A DNA stretch of 64,000 nt from Mikania micrantha. Lineage: Eukaryota; Streptophyta; Magnoliopsida; Asterales; Asteraceae. Position 1 is the stretch's first letter, and each line of letters begins with the position of its first letter. Below, piece after piece: positions 31,623-43,005 of this stretch. Below the pieces are notes generated by a model. The model was given only the letters and a program-made list of their open reading frames with translations, ran no database searches and was not told where the DNA came from. A program made the position numbers and the translations under genes. The stretch lies in contig CM018694.1 of NCBI GenBank assembly GCA_009363875.1, forward strand, positions 27,847,415-27,911,414, given 5' to 3'.

Positions 31623-33790
31623 CATCGACTTCAATTTGTGTACTGGGTACCAACATCATGCTTCTCGGTGGGGTTGATTCCTTGAACAATGTTCGTATAG
31701 ATTTAGAGGTTTTCTTAATGAGTTAGTCTAATTCGTTTAGACTTTTCATTGAGGCAGTGTTTCCACTTTGCGTTTCCAAAAACATCTACTTCCTCACTTT
31801 ACTCACTCTTGGCAATGAAGTGTATTGAATCGTATCCTTTGAATCGTACGATTTCTTGCATTGTTTCCGAGTTGGATGCGCAGAACTTCCTTCCTTCAAA
31901 CTCCCAGGTTCACGACTAGATGTTGGAGTTGTATGAATTTCTTCTCACCTTCCAATCGTCACTACTCCGAGATTTAGTTCTGTAATTTGCTTTGGTATAG
32001 AAAATTATGGATTGTTCCCGGCTAGGTTTTGGGGATTCTGCACCTTGAAATTCGATTTTTCTCATCTCTTTCCCAGCGGTCAGGTGCAACTAGGTCAGTT
32101 GTGGCATTGCACAATCTGGCAGCACAGTTCTCTCGGAACTGTCGTGAATTGTTTCTCTTCCAATCCCATCGAACTTTTTGAGCAAGTTCTCTTTGATTCG
32201 ATTGCAATGTTCTCCGTGGGTGTTTGATTTGGATGCCACATTTAGGGGATGATTTCTCTTTTGCTATTTAGAAGTGATACCGACATTCGGGTAGGATGAT
32301 TCTCGTGCTTTCAGATGTTGGGTTGTTGAAATCCCTGCTCATTTTGGAGGTGAAGAATATCCTTTCTTGACATTCTTGTTTGTTCTCTCACGTTCGCGAT
32401 CTTAATGTATGGAACTGAGACGATCAAAGCCATCTCTTCACATTCATCCTTAGGATCGACTCTTTCATGGTTTATTGCAGTTATTGGTACGACGTACACT
32501 AAATGTATTTCCTCCGGGATTTCGTGTTTTCGGAGATCCTTCAGTCGGTGAGGGTTTTGCTTTTATTGCTTGGAGGAATGTTTTGGGTTGTCTTCACAAC
32601 ATGTAAGCACTCATTGTTGGGTTTTAGCTCCTGTTGTCACTTATGGTTTTCCCAATGAAGGTTCTTTAGTTCGTCTCTCGTTCCGGTTCAATTGTAGTCG
32701 TGATAATCTGGGTGATTTGAGCAGACTTAACTACACTGCCATTCTTTGAGTGATGTTTCGCAAGGAAATCATAAAAGGGCACCTTATCTCTTCCAGTCAT
32801 TTCCCTGATCCCTAATCTACCGATGGTGTGCAGTACTGTCCTTCCGGGATTTTGCTACACAGACGTGTAGATGTACTTCTTTTCCTTGATGTGCCATAGG
32901 ACTAGCACTACCTCCTCAAAAAGGACGGAGGTCCTTATGTTTTGGAGTGAGATAATTACTATCTCTTCTCACTAATCTTAAGATTGTTTGGGGTTAGTTT
33001 CTCTCCACCTTCTTCGATCTATGCTTAATCGGTAGGTCATAGTGTATTGTGGTAGAGTAATGGTCATGGCATGGAGTTGATGCTCTACTAAGCTTTCAAA
33101 TCCAAAGATTGAGGGTAAGGTCTCACACTGTGCAAAGGTGTTCAGGTGTCAAACGATCTTTAGTGTTGTAGGAAATGGCTATTCAAGATTAGACTAAAGT
33201 GGTTAAAAGTCTCTCATTTAACCAGTTTAACATCCCTAGTGTTGGATACTACTCTTGACATTTCCTTCGTCAGGGTTGTCATGGTCGGTATTCATCGGAT
33301 TAGACTCTAACGTCCCACACGAATAGGACTTGTAGCTTGCAGGGTTAGGAAGCTCAATTGAAGGGATATTGGGTTCATTTGGATTCCCTTGATTCCCTGA
33401 ATAACTCCTACTCCTTCAGAAGTGTTGATTCTTTGAAAATGTTAGGTCGTCGAGGTTGTGCCTTGAAGCCGCATTGATTCATCATTATTCAAAAATACTC
33501 TGAGAAACACTTTTTATGGACCCTCTGCTCGTTGGGGCATCCCACCTCTTCATCTCTCCTCCTGTCCTCGTTTCCTAGTGGTGACTGAGGTTGTCATCTC
33601 ACTCCTTCCTCTAGTCCTAACAAAACTCTAGGATGTGTTTCGCTCATTAACCTATTAGAGTTTCGTGTTATTGATAGACTAAGAATGGGTGGACACATTG
33701 TCATGCATACATTTAAATTATACACACTACGCTTATGGAGGATGTAGGATGTACTCGTGTTTTTTTTCCTTTGACATCCTTTCGTGTGTG
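31623..33790. other. 2.2 kb without recognisable genes
   Basis: It has moderate GC content and many short open frames on both strands, the longest about 70 codons. None resembles gag, pol or a host protein that I recognise. Its position downstream of the gag remnant at 33800-34480 would suit badly decayed pol, but no RT, RNase H or integrase motif is visible. Confidence 0.5.
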
Positions 33791-33799
33791 TTGGCGTGA

Positions 33800-34480
33800 T
33801 TAGAGCTTTGTTGAAGTCATCCGTGTTCAGTCACACACTTCTGGAGCATTTCTTAGTATGTGGCCAGGTTCACCACATGTGTAGCATCTCTTGACATTTC
33901 TTGGTGGAGGGCAGGTCGTTGCAACATCACCTGGGCGTTGAGCAGTTGGAGCCCCACAGCTCTAGCTTTCATGGCCCATCATCCTGCATGTTGTGCATTG
34001 TTTACATAGTTGGCTTGCGACATGATGGTGCTTGTAGCGGACATACCTTGGAGATGTGCCAATGTATCTCTTACGAACTGGACTCACTATTGAGTTGCAG
34101 TGTTGAGTCCAATGACCCGGCTTTCCACATTTAGAGCACGACTTGCATCTCCTGCCTTCAGGGTGGTGATACTGACATTTGGTACAAAGGGGAAATGTCC
34201 CAGCGTATGATCTGTGAGTTTCACCTCGGTGGCTGGGACCCACTTGGTCAGTGTAGTTGGACTTCGCCTCTTAGGGGAGAGGGTAGCTAGATTCGTCCGT
34301 TGATTCCTTTTGGCTTGCTCCATCTTCAGTCTTCAGCACCATGGGGACGTTCTCTGGTTGTAGTGTGCCGCGGTTGATTTTGCTCACGATATCAGGAATG
34401 GCAGCAATGAGTTGCTCCGTGATGAGTGTGGCCAGGACGGCGGTTTCTGGGTTGACGAGTGGCTGTTCCTTTGGAGGCAT
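33800..34480 (-). pseudogene. Decayed Ty3/gypsy gag with a capsid deletion
   Basis: The N-terminus MPPKEQPLVNPETAV starts at 34480. After about 65 residues it jumps in another frame to the nucleic-acid-binding end. There it has CTKCQYHH, a CX2CX4HX4C knuckle (CSKCGKPGHWTQHC) and a second knuckle near 33860-33885 (CYTCGEPGH, last Cys lost). The capsid domain is largely absent. The domain order matches the gags of B, C and D. Confidence 0.8.
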
Positions 34481-34632
34481 CCTGATTTCCCCCGAAGTGG
34501 AGACGATTAGTACCCGTGATCAAACACAGGTAACATATGCAATTGTACCTATCCTAATTTCTCTACATGAGGTACCTAGGTTATAGTCTAGGACAAACTG
34601 TTTAAGTAAATGACCTAATTCTCTATAACCAT

Positions 34633-34645
34633 GGCTTTGATACCA
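34633..34645 (-). promoter_or_regulatory. Primer binding site (one mismatch)
   Basis: The plus strand reads GGCTTTGATACCA, with spacer ATC, then LTR start TGTCACACCCCGG at 34649. It links the LTR to the gag at 33800-34480. Confidence 0.8.
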
Positions 34646-35161
34646 ATCTGTCACACCCCGGGCCGGCGGGCCGGATCGGAGACCCGTCAGGCGGAATAGT
34701 CCAGAGGCGTGATGTAATTGAAGTGATCAGATTGTTACATTGCACATGATAATAATAAAATGCATTAAATGAATGATATTAAATTACAACTGTTTTATAA
34801 TTTAATTCTATTACAACTTGATTTGGACATCTGGAATGTCGACCAGATGTCCCACAAGAATTGCTTGCACAAGTACAAGTCTTGAATCTTGTAGCCGATG
34901 TGGCCTGGGAGATTCCATGCAGGAGTTGTAGGTTCCTCTAAAGGATCATATCTTTCTCTCTCTAAAAGTCATACTGCTTTCACCTGTTCTTCATCTGAGA
35001 ACTTGTAAAATCTATCAACACTAGGTTGCTGAGTTCACGCAAGTTTTAAGAAAATATTAGGTTTTGTATAAGGTTTGTTAAAACTCTTTCCATTTACACT
35101 GATTTTGAAATTGGTGTGTAAATGGTGTTGAAAACACAAATGAATTACACAAGTGTAGCAT

Positions 35162-35290
35162 CCTGAACCTCATTACTGACATCATCCCAAATCATCGAAG
35201 GTAGTTTATGTATAGGGCATACGTAGAGCCAACATCCGTTCAATTTAATTGCTTCACCTAGACATGAAACATCATATGCAACCATTAACT
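35162..35290 (-). repeat. Partial stem-loop module, copy 11
   Basis: ACTGACATCATCCC, an ATCATCGAAGG arm and TTTATGTATAGGGCATACG are present, but the second arm is not clear. Its distance from the LTR 3' edge matches that of the copy in the solo LTR. Confidence 0.5.
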
Positions 35291-35519
35291 CCAAGAGGTG
35301 AGTCGGTGGGTATATAAGTAGTACTACTTGAGGAATCCCCACACACAGTGGCCCGAAAGGTGGCCCTATAAAAATAGAGTTGAAACCCCACTAAGGCTAA
35401 TGTCAACCGTTGTGGCATATATTCAACATGAAACATTAAATCGAGGGCATGAACGGGTCTCGAAATGGAAGTAGATTATAGTGACCATATCATGGGCTAA
35501 CATTATATGTGGCAGACAC

Positions 35520-35904
35520 TTGGGTATGGCACAGGGTTGGTTGTATTGATCTGAATTATCACATATTATCACATATTGTTTAATATTGTTTATTATAGTG
35601 TCTAAATGCTAAACTCATGTTCTCACCAACTTTATAGTTGACATATTTTACCATGACTTTCAGGTTGAATGATAGCGAGTGAACCTTGGAACCTCTAGAA
35701 AAGTAGCATAGTATTGGATGAGAACTATCTAAAGACAATTTATGTTTGATATGAATTATTATATTTGGCCCTGCGTGGCATTAAGACAATTGTTGTATGT
35801 GTAAGACTTGCTACTTAAAACCTTGGGTGCAATGCTTCCGCCTTGCTAGTTTAAATTATATTAATCAATCGTCATGACCCATTCCTTGAATCTGAGGCGT
35901 GACA
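35520..35904 (+). mobile_element. Inverted LTR 3' fragment
   Basis: CTCACCAACTTTATAGTTGACA, interrupted here as a stem CAACT/AGTTG, is followed by ACTTTCAGGTTGAATG and ends GAGGCGTGACA at 35904. These are 3' LTR hallmarks on the plus strand, opposite to the surrounding LTR. The left edge was not found. Confidence 0.55.
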
Positions 35905-36315
35905 TATCCGTTACCCAATTGTGAGTTAAAATAACTTGTATTTATAATTCAAGGTGTTACATGTAATTCCTAATAAACATTTTAAATCATTTTCAGTTAA
36001 TTTGTTAAAAAAATATAAAACGTTGAGTTTAAATGCTTCATCATAACGTGAAACTTACGCGCACATTTGTACAGATCATCCACATGCGAATACGACGTTC
36101 ATCTTACGTTTTGACTTGGCTAATTTGTAGTGGATAACATTTAGATTATTAATCCTTGTAGATATATTCGTCCGAATCTCACACGAATACACTATTAGTT
36201 TAATAATCTAATTATGTGATACATTTAATGTTCAACACTTGTGTCACCAAAATTATTAAAATAATGATTTAAAACAAAGAATCAATTTAACTGAAGTTCC
36301 CGCACTAAACGTATA

Positions 36316-36431
36316 CACTAACGTTTTCCCAATGTGCCGGAACGAGCTTATGTACAAGGCATACGTATATTTGACCACCAGTCTCCTCAGGCGGTGGCCC
36401 AACATTGTTTCGACACATCACGATTGCGTCA
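36316..36431 (-). repeat. Stem-loop module, copy 12
   Basis: Arms are ATGTGCCGGAAC and GTTTCGACACAT around CTTATGTACAAGGCATACG. The outer pair is AACG/CGTC, different from GACA/TGTC yet still largely complementary. Confidence 0.65.
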
Positions 36432-36517
36432 CAGCTAGTATTTAAGTTGCAACTTCCCAATCACCTTAATGTTCTCAGCCAAATCAATCCATTCCGGATT
36501 CTCCTCGCTAAATTCTC

Positions 36518-36632
36518 ACACAGACACACCCATGAAGTACTGAAGATAGTTTATGTATAGGGCATATGTAGAAGTTGGTCGCAACCGCCTCAGACGCCAG
36601 CCTGCCACCGCTTCGATAAATCATGACCTATT
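36518..36632 (-). repeat. Stem-loop module, copy 13
   Basis: CATGAAGTACTGAAG faces CTTCGATAAATCATG; the ends pair and the middle is poor. The core is TTTATGTATAGGGCATATG, then GGTCGCAACCGCC. Confidence 0.6.
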
Positions 36633-36928
36633 TCCTATTTATATTTAGAGATAAAATCCTAAAACTACATACCACTACCAATATGATATATTGAATGTTT
36701 GGTATGTACTAATCCGAGTAAGTAGTCTGACTTACTAAGTTATATCATAACTTGGATTGTCAACTATTTATAATGCTCTAAAATAACGAAATTTTAATGT
36801 CATGCCATTCAACAAAATATTAACACAATGACATCGAATAATGGTCTTCATATAAGCCAAATCAAATCACTAATGAAATTTATGTAATGTTACATTAAAC
36901 GAGAATGACTCGGTACACTAATGTTACA

Positions 36929-37355
36929 GTCTCCCCTAGTTGAAGGAAATTTCGTCCCCAAATTAGCTAGATGAGATTGTATTAAAAAATTGTGGGTGCT
37001 TGAGTTTCATTTGATATTCTCGTTCCCAAGTGAACTCAGGATCTCTCTTGGATTCCAAACGCACTTTCACTATTGGAATGTGTCTGCATTTAAGCTGCTT
37101 GACATCACGATCCATGATCTCCATTGGCTTCTCAACAAAATGCATAGTATCACCTATGCGAATATCGTCGAGGTGTACCTGAAGGTCTTGGTCGGCTAAA
37201 AATTTCTTCAAATTCGACACGTGGAATATCGGGTGTACATTTTTAAGTTTAGGAGGAAGTTCCAATTTGTAAGTCACCTTCACAATCCATTCAAGGATCT
37301 TAAAGGGACCTACATAACGTGCAGCAAGCTTACATTTCTTCCCAAATCGTACTAC
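36929..37355 (-). pseudogene. 3' end of pol of element E (chromodomain) and polypurine tract
   Basis: The polypurine tract (AGGGGAGAC sense) lies at 36929-36937 next to the LTR. The frame 36963-37355 covers the integrase C-terminus (GPY-like ARYVGPFKILEW, HVSNLKKFLADQD) and the chromodomain-like segment (VKVRLESKRD, FTWERE), ending in a stop at 36963. It is cut at 37355 by element D and continues at 47311. Confidence 0.88.
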
Positions 37356-40132
37356 TTTCGCACCCCGGCCTTCCCGGCCTGAACGAAAGGGCGCGACTGG
37401 ACTGGCTGATCTTGCAGGATCGCAGTCTCCAGTCACACAGTGTTGCGAGACCTATATGTCTGGTTTCATACGTACATCCAAGAACTTGGATAAAATAGTT
37501 TAGTAAAATCAGAGTTGCGGAAGTAAGAAGATTAAGTTGTCAAAACAACATTTTAATTATAAGTTACGGAAGCATAAGTTTAAACAGTTTTCCATTCTTA
37601 AAGACTAGTAGTGCGGAAGCGGTTTAAATATATAACATTACATGACAAAACAAATGTTAATCATTATCAAATTTGCCTAAGACACTAAAGCTGATGCATG
37701 GGACTCCATCCTAGCATCCTATCCTTGTGTGCGTGCCTTAGTTACCTGAGAAAACATGCGAGTAAAAGGGTCAACACAAAGGTTGTTGAGAGCACAGGTT
37801 TGTACCAGCTGTAAACATCAAAATGTTTAAAGTAAATGTTTTACAGATTTGTATATCATTACAATGCAATATCCATTGATAGCTAGTCAATATGTTTTAT
37901 ATCATATGCGGGTTCGCAACCGAGGCTAACATGCTGCCTCCCACAATGTCCATCCAACTAGACAATGGCAATGTTTATTGGTCAATTTTGCACTCTTCCA
38001 ACCTCCAGTCGAGGTGGCCATACGGCTCGCAACAGCGGGGCTTGTCAGGCCCAAATAGTACTATTCAGAATTACCACGCTAAGCGCAACGCGCTATTAAC
38101 GGTTCGAGGTGTGTTTAATAAGGACTTATCAGATTTGTGGATGATTGCCACACATATGCATATACGCGATATTAGCATGTAGAAAAGTAACCAAAAGTAT
38201 GTTGTTGTTCAAAAACAGTTGTATGCAATGTTTTCTCCCCCAAAGGTAGAAAATGTAAAAAGGGGCCGTGAACTCACCTGATAGAGCAGTTCCGGTTTTT
38301 GTGGTGTTCGCGACTGCGAAAGCTAGCAGTCCTGCTAGTAAGCACCTATAAATCATATAGGTGTAAGTATGTGTTTTGTGGTGTGTTGTAATCCATACAA
38401 CTCCAAGTGTCGGTGTGCTCAACCGAGTGTGTGTGTTGACTCGACGAATTGTTGATGACACGATTGTTGTGTTTATGTGTCTTAATGCGAATAAGACATC
38501 AACACGCATTCCTATGACCAATCATAATGTTTTCACATAAGTTATGTTTCAAAAAAATCGTAACGTTCCCGTTCCGGGAAACGTTCTATATTTAGAAGGT
38601 TTCTATTTTATTTGAAAGTATGGTTATGAAATCCCATATCATAAAACAAATCACTCTAGTATGTTTGTAAAATCATATGTAAACACTTGAAATAAGTCGT
38701 TTGGGTATAAATTACCATTTATGCCATTTTACCCGAATAAAGTTTCCTAAAATAGTAAATACTCATTTAAAAGTTCGTTTTCACAAATCAAGGTTTCCAA
38801 TATGTTTAGAAATCATTTTCACACATATCACAATGATCACAAATCGTCAAAACATCCTAAAATACCAAAACCCTCTTTTGATCCCAAAAAGTTTCCTTAT
38901 TTATTAAGTTTTTACGAAATCATGTTTTGATAAAATCAAATATCCAAATGTGTTTCTAAACACTTCAATATGCATTTAACAACATCTAGACATGTCTAAC
39001 ATGTCTAGATCATCACAAATCTATGACTTGCAACATAAAAGTTTCCTTTTATGGCAAGTGTACCAAAATCATCACCAATCAATCATAACTCAACCAAAAC
39101 TCAAATCTAACATTTCTAAACACTAAAATCAGTAGATCTACAACAAATACAAATCAAATCACCAACACATTCGTGCACAATAACCGTATGGAGTTGCATG
39201 TGGGTTTTTACCCATTGCATGTACGATCTAACTAAGGATAAACATACAAAACTACCTTAGAGCTACAAATCCAAGCTATAACAGCTTCTGATGATGGCAA
39301 GCTACTGGTTTGATGGTCGTTTCAAGCTTCTTGACGGTTCTCGACACCCTCCTTGAGCTCCAATGGCTTCCAACACAAGGAAGGGCTTCCAATGGTGTTA
39401 ACAGAGGTTTGGGGTGGATTTGGCAGAGGTTTTGGTCGATTTGCAGAGGAGAAGCTCGGTGAGGATGAGAGAAAACCGAACAAATGAGCTGGGTTGGCTT
39501 TTTATGGAATTTTCGATCTGCATGGCCTTCGCGCACCGCGAAGGCCGATCAAAAATTGTTATCGCGTACCGCGATGGGATTCAGGAGTCTCGACTCCCAG
39601 TTTTCTTCGCGTATCACAAAGCCTTTCGCCATGGGTTCCTTGCGTACCGCGACGGGTCCATTTATTTGTTTTTCGATTTCAATGATTCAATTTCCTCGTA
39701 CTCAATTCCTAACGTTTATCCTAAACATCTAATGCATGTTTAGCACATAATCATATAATGACACATAGGTTTGATTGATCACCAACGTTCGTGAGACTCG
39801 TGTGTGTGTTTCGATAATTCCTTGAATTATCTTCAATGGTTTGTGTTCGTGTTTTACGAAGTGTTTGCATGCTTGATTAATTCAAATCAACATGTAATGC
39901 ACAATTCAGTAATTCTCTGATTTACTGTTTTGTGTTAGTGTTTGTGTTTGCCGCATTTGGTTTTCAAAACCAATGTGCAATGTACGATTCGATAGTTCCT
40001 TGAATTATCGTCTCGCAGTTGTGTGTGTTCAACTCATCTAATTAAACATAATTAAATGAAATACAACAAGTATGAATGTGAAATACGTACAGTGTAAGAG
40101 TTTCAATTTAACTGAAATTGCCGGGTGTCACA
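37356..40132 (-). mobile_element. 3' LTR of element D
   Basis: This 2.78-kb LTR is very similar to 44570-47305. Indels include about 31 bp near 39574-39604 that are present only here. It carries the 50-nt signature (37743-37790), a 130-codon sense-strand open frame (38129-38521) shared with the partner, and GTACCGCGA motifs (39535-39660). Confidence 0.92.
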
Positions 40133-40281
40133 TCATCCCCTTGTTGAAAGAAATTTCGTCCCGAAATTTGGTTGTTGTTGATGATGTTTGAGAAGCAAGA
40201 GTGTTAGAGAGAAAGAAAAAAATTTTTCTAGTTGTCACATCATCCCCTTGTTGAAAGGAAATTTCGTCCCGAAATTTACTT
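40133..40281 (-). promoter_or_regulatory. Polypurine-tract block of D, present twice
   Basis: TGTCACATCATCCCCTTG, then GTTGAAA and AATTTCGTCCCGAAATTT, occurs at about 40126-40170 and again at 40236-40281, about 105 bp apart. The first copy directly borders the LTR. The second repeats the LTR edge (GTCACA) plus the tract inside the internal domain. Confidence 0.75.
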
Positions 40282-40339
40282 GTTGTTGTCGGCGTTCGAC
40301 GTTGTCTGTTTGAAGAGATGGGGATATTTGCGCATCATC

Positions 40340-41265
40340 TGATCTTTACGTTCTCACGTGAATTTTGATACATGTTTCGAGTTCCAATCGGACTCTAATG
40401 ATCCCAAGTATCTCATCGGATAAAAACTTCTTCAAGTTTGAGACATGAAATACGTTATGAACTCCATCGAGTTTGGTTGGTAGATTGAGTGGGTATGCCA
40501 CTGGACCAATCCTCTTAAGGATCTCAATGGTCCAATGTACCGTGGGTTTAGTTTTCCCCGTCTCACAAAACGAATGACGCCTTTCCATGGTGATACTTTC
40601 AAAAGGACTTTGTCTCCTACCTGAAATTCCAAAGGCCTGCGGCGTTTGTCGGTATAGTTCTTTTGACGATTAGGAGCTTCTGCCATGCAGTTTCTGATTT
40701 GTACAATCTTTTCGATGGTTTCATGTACAAGTTCCGGTTCCGCTCAACAGATAGGGGATCGGCATTCCCTGCCATAGGAGGCCTCAAAAAGTGTTGCCTT
40801 GATGCTAGTGTAGTAACTGTTGTTGTAGGAGAACTCCACCAATGGTAGGCGAATTTTCCAGCCGTTGCTGAAGTCTACTATGCACGCTCGTAGCATGTCT
40901 TAGAGAGTTTGTATGGTGCATTTTGCTCTGGCCATCGTTTTGTAGGTGGTACGTCGTACTCATATCCACCCGCGTGCCAAGCGATTTTTTTTTGCAATGA
41001 TTTCCAAAAGTTGGAAGTGAACTGAGCGTCTCGATCTGAAATGATGGAGATTGGCACTCCATGTCACGAGACTACTTCCTTGACATAAATTCTGGCTAGC
41101 TTTTCCATTTTATCGTTTTCCTTGTTTGCAAGGAAATGTGCTGACCTGGTCAGTCGGTCCACAATAATCCAGATAGTGTCGCATCCACTAGGAGTATGGG
41201 GTAATTTGGTAATAGAATCCATGGAGATTTGTTCCTACTTCCACATGGGGACGGAGGAGTGTCGC
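40340..41265 (-). pseudogene. Integrase-chromodomain remnant of element D
   Basis: Reading several frames gives the integrase core (ISIISDRDAQF-like segment near 41035-41060, DRLTRSAHF near 41130), the C-terminus (RRRPLEFQVGDKVLLKVSP, 40590-40686) and the chromodomain linker (NVFHVSNLKKFLSDE, 40400-40460). Frameshifts near 40540 and 40980 and several stops break it. Upstream, at about 41265, it is joined directly to protease sequence, so the integrase zinc region, RNase H and RT have been deleted. Confidence 0.82.
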
Positions 41266-42849
41266 TCCTTTCACCGTTGATGTCTAGGGTTTTTCCACTA
41301 AGAAGAGATATACACACAACCTTGTCGTGGCAAATGATTTTAGCTTAGTTTTTAGACAAGCATTCCATTCCCTCTACAATATCAAGACTGCCTAGTGTAA
41401 CCGGCATGAGGTCGATCTTAAATTTATGGTTTGCTAGCTCTAAAGTGCATTCTCTTAGAATGTGCTTAGTTACAATCTGTTTACTATCAGCTAGCTCTAC
41501 GGTGTATTCAACCTTTAAAGATATTGGGGTTATGACAAGCATTTACTAAGGTGCTTAAATATAGGAATTTTCTCAGTTTCAATATCAAACAATACAGAAG
41601 TTTAATGATCGTTTAAGAGATACGTACCCGTTGCAAGATTCGAATCATTTCTGACTTTCTTAGCCCCAATCACTAGGGATCGTTTCTTCAGACCGTTGTT
41701 GTGTCCGTTATTGTCGTTGTCCTTCAGATGTGGGCAGTCCTTCTTACAGTGCCCTGGTTTTCCACATTCGAAGCAACTCTTCGGTGCTTCGTCCCCGTTG
41801 TTATTCACATGGGGGCAGTCCCTTTTGAAGTGCCCTGGCTTTCCACATCCGAAGCAACCTTTTGGTGTTTTGGATTTCTGCTGTTGTGGCTATGGAGTTC
41901 TGGTCACTAGGTCACCCCTGCAGTTTTCGGCTGCGTGGCCTATCTTTCCGCACCGTTGGCCTTGGTAGCTTTCACACGGTCCTCGTTGATGATGATAATC
42001 GCAGTTGTTGCACATTGGGTGTTTGCCGACATAGGCACCCTTACGTCGTCTTAATGGTTGTAGAGTGGGGGTTTCGTTTAGAGAGTTAGCCCATTTGCGT
42101 TTGTTGTTGGTGGTTTTGATTACTGAGCCACGTGGAGGTATTAATCCTTGAATAACTGTCGTATCGGTCATTTCATGAGCTAAGTAAACGGCTTGTCGTA
42201 AGGTGGTGGGGTCAGCGGATAGTACCATATCCCGAACCTGTGGTGTCAATCCCTCAATGTATCTTTCAAGATGTCTGTAGGCTGGGGTCACCATTTCTGG
42301 GCACATGTGGGCCAACTCATAAGATCGAGAAGTGTATGCCTCGATCTCAGAAACAATCATCCTATGGTTCCGAAATTCCGTTTCCAATTTCTGAACCTTG
42401 TCGTGGGTGAAATATTCGTGGTTCATCATTCTTTTGAATTCTTCCCAAGGTATAGTATTAGAGGTTTTTCGTCCTATGGTTTGAACATACGTGTCCCACC
42501 AAGTGAGGGCTGCTCCCTCTAAGGTTCCTGTTGCGTGCTTCACGCGATCATTAACCCTACAGTTGCTCATGATGAAAGTTGTTTCCAATTTCTCAATCCA
42601 TCGGAGGAGGCCGGCAGCACCCTCCGTACCATTGAAAGAAGGTGGCTTGCAGTCTAAGAATGTTTTGAATGTGCAGTGGGGTGGATTAGGGTTCGTCTTT
42701 TGGGTCAGTTGATTCTGGTTACGTGCAGCTTCGCGTGCAGCGATTTCCTTCTTAACTCGTTCGCTGATTAGTGCGTTCAATTCTGTTGCGGTGAGGTTAA
42801 TGTTTCCACGCCCTCCCGCGTTCTTGCATCCTTCGCGTCTTCCAGCCAT
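41266..42849 (-). pseudogene. Ty3/gypsy gag and protease remnant of element D
   Basis: MAGRREG at 42849 is chosen as start; the frame upstream is open to a Met at 43005. Capsid shows LLRWIEKLE and TWWDTYVQ. The nucleic-acid-binding end is unusually rich, with CX2C-YHH-C plus CGKIGHAAENC, followed by two more CCHC knuckles (CFGCGKPGHFKRDC, CFECGKPGHCKKDC). One in-frame TAG (41890-41892), probably from CAG, separates the first from the later knuckles; otherwise the frame is open to 41602. Protease follows (41345-41542, VTLGSLDIVEGM), with Glu in place of the usual Asp in GMDW. The frame then passes the deletion junction. Gag would remain nearly complete if the stop were read through. Confidence 0.85.
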
Positions 42850-43005
42850 GATCTTCATAGCGAGAATAAGCGTTAGTGTAGGTCTAATGACTAATGTAGC
42901 GCGTGATTGAAATGGAAAGAAAACATGTACTGATTGGCATAGACAAAATTTTCCATAACAGATATTAGTCTTGATATATGATAAGTTGTACTGGTTACAA
43001 TTCAT

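Larger units (their letters stand above)
34649..36928 (-). mobile_element. Chimeric shared LTR (family E)
   Basis: The low edge, TGTCACACCCCGG, is next to a primer site and gag. The high edge, ...AATGTTACA, is next to a polypurine tract and the pol of E. As with LTR 1 it serves two internal domains. The first ~500 bp resemble the end of the solo LTR at 52880-57009. The middle (about 35520-35904) is an inverted LTR piece. The last kilobase is U3-like with two adjacent stem-loop modules (36316-36431, 36518-36632). Signatures lie at 34992-35034 (minus) and 35621-35664 (plus). Confidence 0.75.

Noticed and set aside
31623..33790. Host gene or pol in the 2.2-kb gap
   Set aside because: No frame of useful length and no catalytic motif on either strand.
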